Shown one piece after another: positions 1 through 5,050 of a DNA stretch of 5,063 nucleotides. The DNA is taken from the NCBI GenBank assembly GCA_937907325.1, contig CALERO010000199.1:1-5063 (forward strand), written 5' to 3'. The DNA comes from UBA4716 sp002438865 (GTDB taxonomy: Bacteria > Bacillota > Clostridia > UBA1381). A program made the translations under genes and the position numbers. Below the pieces are notes generated by a model. That model did not search any database, was not told the DNA's origin, and worked only from the letters and a program-made list of their open reading frames with translations. Every line of letters begins with the position of its first letter. Position 1 is the stretch's first letter.

Positions 1-105
1 AGTGACGTATTTCTTACGCCGAAAACCTAACCTTTGGGCATAAAAACCTGTCACTATAACCACATCGAAAGCAGATGAAATTCCGTTCATAAGCCACAGT
101 TCCAT
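1..105 (-). CDS. N-terminus of a probable GHKL sensor histidine kinase (cut by window edge)
   Basis: From ATG at 105 the frame is open to the window edge for exactly 35 codons. It reads MELWLMNGISSAFDVVIVTG, then FYAQRLGFRRKKYVT. The hydrophobic stretch at residues about 8-24, followed by a basic cluster, fits the first membrane helix of an AgrC-like polytopic sensor kinase, the usual partner of a LytTR regulator. The start overlaps the regulator stop as TAATG, so translation is probably coupled; GGAAAGG lies about 10 bases upstream as a loose ribosome binding site. A second ATG at 90 is an alternative start. The catalytic part is outside the window, so the identification rests on position, the helix and the basic turn only. 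Confidence 0.6.
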   Translation of the reverse strand, partial: MELWLMNGISSAFDVVIVTGFYAQRLGFRRKKYVT

Positions 106-794
106 TACACCAGAACCTTTCCGATATATCTTGTAAACTCCTCGGCGGCGGAGTTCTGGTAACTCCTTGCGATGGTGATACATTGACCGTCATTCAGAAT
201 AAACTGCGTCTTTGTCCAGTTGCGAACATATTGCATATTTACGATACACCCTTGATGAGCACGGACAAAATCGAAAGGCTTTAGCTTGTCATACTCGGAT
301 TTTATTTTGTCATTGTATTCATATTTATCTTGATTAGTCCAGAGCCGAAGCCGCCTGCCATAGGTTTCTATATACATAATATCTACTATCGGAATACATA
401 ATTCGCCTTTGCTGCAATGTATTTTGTGCAGATAATGAGATTTTTTATAGCTTTCGAGTGCCTTGTGAAATACCTCACTGAATTTATCCCTGTCAACAGG
501 TTTTACCAAATACTGAAAAGCCTCAAGTGAAAAAGCGTCGGTTACATAGTCGGAATAGCTTGAAATAAAGATAATTATAATTTCGGGGAAACGTTTTTTC
601 AGTTCCGCCGCAGTATCAATGCCGCTTGCTCCGCTCATCTGAATATCAAGAAAGGCAATGTCAAACGAGCCGCCTGCAAGAACATCTTCTCCGCAGAAAA
701 AGACATCTATCTGATATTCGGGAGTTTGTTCTTTGATTAAGTCCCGAATTTTTTCGGCGGTGTATTTATCATCATCACAGACGCAGATTTTCAT
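105..794 (-). CDS. LytTR-family response regulator (AgrA-like)
   Basis: The protein has 229 residues, normal for this family. Residues 1-115 form a CheY-like receiver domain: MKICVCDDD supplies the acidic pocket (D7, D8), D50 in FLDIQM is the phosphate acceptor, S78 is the switch residue and K98 in VKPVD the conserved lysine. Residues about 124-227 form a LytTR DNA-binding domain, with YIETYGRRLRL and the hallmark FVRAHQGCIVNMQYV. Such regulators bind paired short direct repeats upstream of target promoters and are phosphorylated by GHKL-type membrane sensor kinases. AgrA, VirR and ComE belong here. It has its own promoter, and its stop overlaps the start of the next gene (TAATG), which looks like the sensor kinase. 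With an AgrD-like precursor 4 kb upstream, it is the probable output of an autoinducer circuit, with the effector operon as a natural target. That link is inferred; no clear paired binding site was found. Confidence 0.93.
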   Translation of the reverse strand: MKICVCDDDKYTAEKIRDLIKEQTPEYQIDVFFCGEDVLAGGSFDIAFLDIQMSGASGIDTAAELKKRFPEIIIIFISSYSDYVTDAFSLEAFQYLVKPVDRDKFSEVFHKALESYKKSHYLHKIHCSKGELCIPIVDIMYIETYGRRLRLWTNQDKYEYNDKIKSEYDKLKPFDFVRAHQGCIVNMQYVRNWTKTQFILNDGQCITIARSYQNSAAEEFTRYIGKVLV

Positions 795-798
795 TTTT

Positions 799-805
799 CT
801 CCTCC
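799..805 (-). promoter_or_regulatory. ribosome binding site fixing the LytTR regulator start
   Basis: GGAGGAG ends 4 bases before ATG at 794 (6 bases from the GGAGG part). A longer reading from TTG at 818 would add eight residues but would place this site inside the coding region. The protein from 794 also begins exactly like a receiver domain, so 794 is chosen. Confidence 0.9.
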
Positions 806-835
806 ATAGATTTCGCAAAATGTCACTTTATATTC

Positions 836-864
836 ATTATACACTGTTTTGTCGGAAAATGCAA
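836..864 (-). promoter_or_regulatory. promoter of the LytTR regulator / sensor kinase operon
   Basis: A perfect -10 TATAAT (841-836) lies 17 bp downstream of TTGCAT (864-859), a -35 that keeps only the TTG of the consensus. The weak -35 next to an ideal -10 and spacer suggests basal transcription that may be helped by an activator. The -35 begins just after the U tract of the preceding terminator, so the regulator operon is insulated from the effector operon. The predicted start near 829 leaves a leader of about 35 bases. Confidence 0.75.
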
Positions 865-867
865 TAT

Positions 868-911
868 AAAATAAAAAAATGCGGCTGTGAGCCTGAAAAG
901 GCGTCAGCCGC
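868..911 (-). terminator. Rho-independent terminator of the effector operon
   Basis: Minus-strand transcription meets a 7-bp GC-rich stem GCGGCTG / CAGCCGC (911-905 with 887-881), capped by an inner 4-bp stem AGGC/GCCT around a tetraloop (902-891). It is followed by ATTTTTTTATTTTAT (880 downward). On the plus strand the stem is followed only by a weak mixed tract, so the terminator acts mainly on the minus strand. It closes the operon containing the large protein and its membrane partner. Confidence 0.85.
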
Positions 912-932
912 AAAATGATATTATCTTGAAAA

Positions 933-1049
933 TCAACGGTTACTCTTAGATTTGCGATTAGTTGCCAAAATTGTTATCAGCATGGCAGCGCCAAATTGTA
1001 AAGTGATGAATATGGATGCCACTAAGATTATTTGCAGGCATAAAACCAA
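933..1049 (-). CDS. possible small hydrophobic membrane peptide
   Basis: In the gap between the 170-residue protein and the terminator, one minus-strand frame reads a hydrophobic segment with a strongly basic end: ILVASIFITLQFGAAMLITI, then LATNRKSKSNR and TGA at 933-935. An in-frame TAA at 1050-1052 limits it to 38 residues from TTG at 1049; GTG at 1022 gives 29 residues. A single membrane helix with a Lys/Arg tail is the layout of holin-like or type I toxin peptides. The transcription terminator begins only 22 bases after the stop. Against it, no ribosome binding site precedes either start and no ATG opens the hydrophobic part, so it may be chance or a decayed gene. Confidence 0.3.
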   Translation of the reverse strand: MVLCLQIILVASIFITLQFGAAMLITILATNRKSKSNR

Positions 1050-1540
1050 TTATCGGTAATCTTTTCAACATAGACACGGTTTTTATCCGTAATTTCAGCC
1101 AAATTTACAAAATCGGGCTTTTGGTTGGATTTTGAATAGATAAACGAGGCTCTGCCGTTTGCAATTCCAAACGTCGCAAATTTCTCATTTACATATAAAT
1201 ACTCAAATCCAAGGTGGTCTAATCTGAAAACGGATTTAACCGTCACAAACGCTTTTTTCTGCTCCTCGGTCAACGGATAGAGCAAATGTTCATAGCCGTT
1301 ATAGCAAGCAAGATTATTCGCATCTGTATCGACCGTAAACAGCCAGGCGCCGTCCTCGTTGCCGTCCTCATAAAGCGCCATGGCAGTTTTTGCCGCCGTT
1401 TCAAAACTGCTGATGTTATCTGTGAGCATAGATTTTTTGTAGGATACCGTTTGTTTTGGCGTATTTATGAAATAAACCGCAAAAATTATCACCGCTAGCA
1501 AGACAAATCCCGCCGCAATCAAAAAGATTTTCCTTTTCAT
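1028..1540 (-). CDS. membrane-anchored protein of unknown function, candidate partner or immunity protein
   Basis: I do not recognise the family. The 170-residue protein begins MKRK, followed by one hydrophobic helix at residues about 5-25 (IFLIAAGFVLLAVIIFAVYF) and no lipobox Cys, so it is probably anchored by its N-terminus with residues 30-170 outside. The outer part has an alpha/beta look: a helix near 45-58, a segment with AWLFTVDTDANNLACYNGY at 65-83, a TEEQKKAF helix near 91-98, and a Tyr/Phe-rich C-terminus ending YACK. Its ATG overlaps the TGA of the large secreted protein by 4 bp, and AAGGTGA ends about 7 bases upstream, so the pair is almost certainly co-translated. Its GC content is higher than that of the C-terminal region just upstream. 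A small anchored gene directly after a large secreted protein with a variable-looking C-terminus fits an immunity protein or a docking partner; neither role is shown. Confidence 0.85.
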   Translation of the reverse strand: MKRKIFLIAAGFVLLAVIIFAVYFINTPKQTVSYKKSMLTDNISSFETAAKTAMALYEDGNEDGAWLFTVDTDANNLACYNGYEHLLYPLTEEQKKAFVTVKSVFRLDHLGFEYLYVNEKFATFGIANGRASFIYSKSNQKPDFVNLAEITDKNRVYVEKITDNWFYACK

Positions 1541-4500
1541 GGAATTTCACCTTCGAAAGTTCTATCAAATTCCATATAAGTAATAAATGGTCTATTTTTG
1601 CCTTCATATTTATCCCAATGTTGGAGTATATACCAATGGCGAAATCCATTAAGCACCCCAAAATCAAAGAAAGCTGCATATTCATCAGTTATATCTGTGC
1701 TATCAAGACCATATATATCATACATAACATAATGTAAGGTACCACTATAATGCTTTCCATCTAGTTTAAATGCGGAAACTTCAATCCTGTTTCCTGCTAA
1801 ACCGTCTACAGTGATTCCGAGTCCGCTGAATTTATCGTTATAGAAAGGCATGTATAAATCCGTATTTCCTGAATTAATTTCTTCTGCCATTTTCTTAACG
1901 ATTAGTGAATCATTTCTGGTGGATTTATTATATTTCAATGAATAAAGTTCTCCATCAACTTCAGAAATGACTGATGAAAATACTGAATCTACAGCATCTG
2001 TATACACTTTTGTATGTGGGTGTTCATCAACATTTTTATTAAGTATATTGCTATGAAAGTCGGTACCAGTTCCATCAACAAAATGATTCATCATTTCAAG
2101 TGCAACATCTTGCATTTCACCCATAGACAGTAATGTTGTTAAGCGTTTCCAATTGTTAAAGTAATTTCTATTAAGAAAATCACCCCAATAGATATGCTCC
2201 ATTTTACGAAGGTCCTCCTCAGTTAAATCGGCATATCGAAAATCCTCCGGACGACGTGGGTCATTTCCATCATATGTATTTACTAAGTGTAAATATTCTT
2301 CATCCGTCTCGGTTTCGTATATTACAAATGCATGTATTAAGCTGTTCAATGGTTTGTTATCAAAACAGTCATCAAGTTCATCATCGTCCGTGTCTTTTTT
2401 TTGTGGATTTGAATACATCTTAAAGTAATACCCCTGTACCGTGTTGACACCAAGTGCTTTTTTTATGCCAAGCCAACCGTTATCTTCCTTGTCACTGTAA
2501 AAAGGTTTGGGGTTAATTTCCTCACCATCAAGTAAGCCATCATCATCGCTATCCGGGTTTGTCGGGTCACAGTCATATAGGATTTTACCATTCTGCAGTC
2601 TGATACCTGCTGCCTCAACAGCGTCGGGTAATTTATCACCGTCTGTGTCTGTTTTATCAAAATCACTTGAGTAACCAATTTCAGCGAAAATATCAACCAA
2701 ATCATCGGCTGAAAGTGCTTTAAAATATTCTCCGCCAGTTATATTTGCAATTCTCTGCATAGTATAGTCTTGTGCAGAACCGAAACCAACAGTATATACT
2801 TTTATATTCTTGTCAACACATATATTTAAAGCACGATTAAGTGATGAACTGCTGCTACCATCCTCGCCGTCAGATAACAAAATTATTCGATTGTTAACAT
2901 AGGACGCATTAATATCATCTTGGACAAACGAAGATATTGCCTTGTTTATCGCAACGCTGAAATTTGTTCCCCCATTACTATAAACATTTTTAAGGCAGTT
3001 TCTGAGTGTACTCTCATCATTTGTCATAGAAGCAATCAATTGAGCAGAATTTGTAAAAAATACAACGGAAATCTTATCATTTGAATGCATATAGTCAATA
3101 AACTTATTGGAAGCATCAATTCTTTGCAATTCCGGGTCATTCCAAGACATACTGCCTGAACAGTCTATTGTCAAAGCCGTATTATATCTGACTGTAGGAT
3201 AAAATCCACCCTGTTCACAATGCGAATCATCGCTGCTAGGGTTATAATTAAACTGAACCGCCCATGCATCAAACCACGCCTTCTTATCAACCACCATATA
3301 CTTACTGAAATGCGTGGTTGTAATGCTCGCCGTGCTGTTTTCCTCGTCAAGAGTTGTTTCTATTTCAACAAAATCATTCTCTTCCTCATTATACCACAAA
3401 AAGAGCAGATTGTCAAATTCTGTTTCGCCTAATTTTCTCTTGTCAATGGTGAAAGTTAGAGTTGCGGTGTCAAATTCAGAGGTTGTTTCAATCTCAAACG
3501 GCTCGCCGACAAGACCCACTACTTCGGTGCAAAGGTAGTCTTTGCCCATGATACTCTCAACAGAGGTAGTTCTATTGATATTCCCTGTACACTCCATTGA
3601 AACCGAAACTTCGGTAACAGCGCAGTCCTCGTTCTTAACCTTATGAGTAAATGTCTGGTTGAATTTTTCCTTGCTGTCGATAATTCCGTTGCCATCGGTG
3701 TCCTGTACAAGCGGATTTGTGCCGAGAACTAACTCATCTCCGTCGCATAATTCGTCCCCGTCGGTATCGGCAACAAGAGGGTCTGTACCGTACTCATTTA
3801 CTTCGTCACCGTCGGACAAACCGTCATTATCACTATCATCTATGTAGGGATAAGTATTATTCAAAAATTCATCAAGATTTGTAAGTCCGTCCTTGTCAAA
3901 GTCCTCATCACCGTCATTAACCCCGTTTTCATCTGTGTCAGCCTTAGTCGGGTCGGTGTATGTCGAAAATACCTCGTAAAAGTCGCCAAGCCCGTCGCCG
4001 TCTGTGTCGGTGTTATTAACATCGCTGCCGAGATACTTCTCAATGCTGTCGGGCAAGCCATCGCCGTCTGTATCGGCAAGCTTAGACCAGTTGTCAAAAT
4101 CCTCAAAGAAATCGGGAAGACCGTTGCCGTTTTTGTCCTTCATATACTGCCATTCGTCTTTGGGAATATTAAGCGGCTCGGAAAGTGTACCGACAAAATC
4201 CGCAACACTACTGCTGTAATTTGCGTTCACACTTGGGCAGTCGAATGTTATGCTGTCGGCAATGATGACAACATTGTTGAGATTAAGGTTCTGCGCTGTG
4301 ATAACAACATCTCCGAACGGAGCATACACCAAGCCGTTAAGGTTTACATTGATGCTGTCAATGACAATATCTCCGTACTTTGAGTAAATCACGGAGTCGT
4401 TTGTATTCTTAACCTCGCCGTTCAAAGAAACATCTTCAAATGCTTTCAAAGCAGTATTGATATTGATATTTCCTGTTAATTCAGCCTCGCCGAGAACCTC

Positions 4501-4875
4501 GATAGGCGTGTTTATGTTGATATTAAGCTCATCAAGAACATAGTCCTCGGTATGTTCTTCAACATTGTTTCCGGAAAAATATTTGGTGTCAATCTTGTCA
4601 AAGATATAAATCATATCCTGACCTGCATTCTCGGTTTTGGTGCCGTTTACATTTATGTTGCCGCCGGTTACGATTGTTCCGTTCGTGCAGACGTTACCGT
4701 TCACGCAGAAATTTCCTGCGGTTGTTGTAATTGCGCCCTCGGCTTCCGAAGCCGCAAAGAGTGTGTAAGGAAATGCGATATTTTCTTCCGCTGACGCCGT
4801 AACCGATGAAATCATCGAAACGGACATAGCAGCCGCAAGCGTGGCAGAGATTATCCTGTTGATGTGTTTTCTCAT
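1537..4875 (-). CDS. large secreted VWA / thrombospondin type 3 repeat protein with C-terminal DUF3289-like domain
   Basis: The protein has 1112 residues. Residues 1-29 are a signal peptide (basic start, hydrophobic core, cleavage predicted after ASA). Residues about 33-235 form a beta-rich domain full of NINVNG and LNLN-type motifs. Residues 245-405 carry eight acidic DxDxDGxxD-type calcium repeats. Residues about 405-530 look like a beta domain. A von Willebrand A domain spans about 563-735, with MIDAS residues D571, S573, S575 in DCSGSMS, T637 in NGGTNF and D669 in LSDGED. Three further calcium repeats start at 743, 775 and 828. Residues 845-1112 are a globular domain with HFVDGTG, GLGITVDG and FRHWYILQHW, which recalls DUF3289; that match is from memory. 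I see no LPXTG, dockerin or C-terminal membrane anchor, so it is probably released or held by protein contacts. It overlaps the autoinducer gene upstream and the membrane protein gene downstream by 4 bp each, suggesting one operon. VWA domains usually bind partners or surfaces; a toxic or processing role for the C-terminus is a hypothesis. Confidence 0.93.
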   Translation of the reverse strand: MRKHINRIISATLAAAMSVSMISSVTASAEENIAFPYTLFAASEAEGAITTTAGNFCVNGNVCTNGTIVTGGNINVNGTKTENAGQDMIYIFDKIDTKYFSGNNVEEHTEDYVLDELNININTPIEVLGEAELTGNININTALKAFEDVSLNGEVKNTNDSVIYSKYGDIVIDSINVNLNGLVYAPFGDVVITAQNLNLNNVVIIADSITFDCPSVNANYSSSVADFVGTLSEPLNIPKDEWQYMKDKNGNGLPDFFEDFDNWSKLADTDGDGLPDSIEKYLGSDVNNTDTDGDGLGDFYEVFSTYTDPTKADTDENGVNDGDEDFDKDGLTNLDEFLNNTYPYIDDSDNDGLSDGDEVNEYGTDPLVADTDGDELCDGDELVLGTNPLVQDTDGNGIIDSKEKFNQTFTHKVKNEDCAVTEVSVSMECTGNINRTTSVESIMGKDYLCTEVVGLVGEPFEIETTSEFDTATLTFTIDKRKLGETEFDNLLFLWYNEEENDFVEIETTLDEENSTASITTTHFSKYMVVDKKAWFDAWAVQFNYNPSSDDSHCEQGGFYPTVRYNTALTIDCSGSMSWNDPELQRIDASNKFIDYMHSNDKISVVFFTNSAQLIASMTNDESTLRNCLKNVYSNGGTNFSVAINKAISSFVQDDINASYVNNRIILLSDGEDGSSSSSLNRALNICVDKNIKVYTVGFGSAQDYTMQRIANITGGEYFKALSADDLVDIFAEIGYSSDFDKTDTDGDKLPDAVEAAGIRLQNGKILYDCDPTNPDSDDDGLLDGEEINPKPFYSDKEDNGWLGIKKALGVNTVQGYYFKMYSNPQKKDTDDDELDDCFDNKPLNSLIHAFVIYETETDEEYLHLVNTYDGNDPRRPEDFRYADLTEEDLRKMEHIYWGDFLNRNYFNNWKRLTTLLSMGEMQDVALEMMNHFVDGTGTDFHSNILNKNVDEHPHTKVYTDAVDSVFSSVISEVDGELYSLKYNKSTRNDSLIVKKMAEEINSGNTDLYMPFYNDKFSGLGITVDGLAGNRIEVSAFKLDGKHYSGTLHYVMYDIYGLDSTDITDEYAAFFDFGVLNGFRHWYILQHWDKYEGKNRPFITYMEFDRTFEGEIP
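2368..2649 (-). repeat. thrombospondin type 3-like repeats, second cluster after the VWA domain
   Basis: Residues 743-836 of the large protein hold three more acidic repeats: DTDGDKLPD at 743, DSDDDGLLD at 775 and DTDDDELDD at 828. Longer non-repeat spacers lie between them than in the first cluster. They link the VWA domain to the C-terminal globular domain. The VWA domain is therefore enclosed between two calcium-repeat stalks. Confidence 0.85.
3661..4143 (-). repeat. thrombospondin type 3-like calcium-binding repeats, first cluster
   Basis: This stretch encodes residues 245-405 of the large protein. Acidic repeats of the form DxDxDGxxD begin near residues 247, 268, 290, 313, 325, 347, 370 and 392. 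Examples are DTDGDGLPD, DTDGDGLGD and DSDNDGLSD, several followed by a GTDP/GTNP turn. Such repeats bind calcium through the Asp side chains and make a stiff stalk outside the cell. At DNA level the recurring codons give several imperfect repeats around gtcgccgtctgt. Confidence 0.9.
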
Positions 4876-5000
4876 TTGTTACCTCCGTTATTTTTGCAGA
4901 ACTTCTTCATCGTTTCAGGAACTTCGGGCTGGTGAAACCAGCATACGCAGGCACTCTGTGCCGAAAACGCTCCAAGAGCCAGCACAAATGCCATAAGCAT
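4872..5000 (-). CDS. agrD: AgrD-like cyclic lactone autoinducer peptide precursor
   Basis: Reading the minus strand from ATG at 5000 gives 42 residues: a hydrophobic leader (MLMAFVLALGAF), then SAQSAC, VCWF, HQPEVPETMKKF and a basic, Asn/Gly-rich tail, ending in TGA at 4872-4874. AgrD precursors of clostridia share this plan: a membrane-binding leader, a short Cys-started core that becomes a thiolactone, and a conserved tail with (H/Y)QPxxP. The Clostridium perfringens precursor, as I recall it, has SAC-LWFT-HQPEEP. By analogy the signal here would be the five-residue ring Cys-Val-Cys-Trp-Phe, unusual in holding a second Cys. AgrB would cut and cyclise the precursor in the membrane and the sensor kinase would detect the product. 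The 5' end is uncertain: no clear ribosome binding site precedes 5000, the frame stays open to the window edge, and GTG at 5039 would give 55 residues with Cys at 31, closer to usual AgrD spacing. The stop overlaps the next start. Confidence 0.75.
   Translation of the reverse strand: MLMAFVLALGAFSAQSACVCWFHQPEVPETMKKFCKNNGGNK
4881..4886 (-). promoter_or_regulatory. ribosome binding site of the large secreted protein gene, inside agrD
   Basis: GGAGGT lies 5-6 bases before the ATG at 4875. It sits inside the last codons of the AgrD-like gene (the Gly-Gly-Asn codons), and the agrD stop overlaps this ATG as ATGA. A strong site at this spot fixes the start of the large gene and implies translational coupling of signal peptide and effector. 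Confidence 0.85.
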
Positions 5001-5019
5001 TTTGCAGGCATTATGATGT

Positions 5020-5050
5020 TGTATAATAAAACTTGACACCCCACGCTCAA
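5020..5050 (-). promoter_or_regulatory. possible promoter upstream of agrD-like gene
   Basis: On the minus strand TTGAGC (5050-5045) precedes TATTAT (5028-5023) by 16 bp; TATACA (5025-5020) is an alternative -10 at 19 bp. This is a four-of-six -35 with a fair -10. If it is real, transcription would begin near 5015 and ATG at 5000 would be the likely start with a very short leader. If agrD instead starts further upstream or is co-transcribed with an upstream agrB, this match is fortuitous. Only 63 bases upstream of ATG 5000 are visible. Confidence 0.3.

Noticed and set aside
795..818. Upstream TTG start for the LytTR regulator
   Set aside because: It would add eight residues with no receiver-domain match and would bury the GGAGGAG site, which is ideally placed for ATG at 794.
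820..862. Paired LytTR binding sites upstream of the regulator
   Set aside because: ACAGTG and AAGTGACA on the minus strand look vaguely like a pair, but neither matches the usual AgrA/LytTR repeat well (no GTT core) and they overlap the core promoter; not strong enough to annotate.
1416..1685. Minus-strand open frame of 89 codons at the end of the large gene
   Set aside because: It lies in another frame across the end of the large gene and the start of the membrane protein gene, has no ribosome binding site and shows no domain features; those two genes are strongly supported.
3861..4106. Minus-strand open frame of 81 codons within the calcium-repeat region
   Set aside because: It is an out-of-frame reading of the acidic repeats. 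Its Thr/Leu/Met-rich composition is an artefact of the repeated GAT-AC-GAC codons.
4552..4794. Plus-strand open frame opposite the N-terminal domain
   Set aside because: It lies opposite a well-supported gene with a signal peptide, has no ribosome binding site and has no recognisable content. The other plus-strand frames (3220-3538, 3659-3847, 4004-4219, 1286-1498, 733-918) fail for the same reasons.
4929..4962. Two tandem perfect 5-bp hairpins (CTGGT/ACCAG and GGCAC/GTGCC) inside agrD
   Set aside because: The stems are short, have three-base loops and are followed by no U tract. They fall on the codons of the conserved core, so they are more likely by-products of coding sequence than an attenuator.
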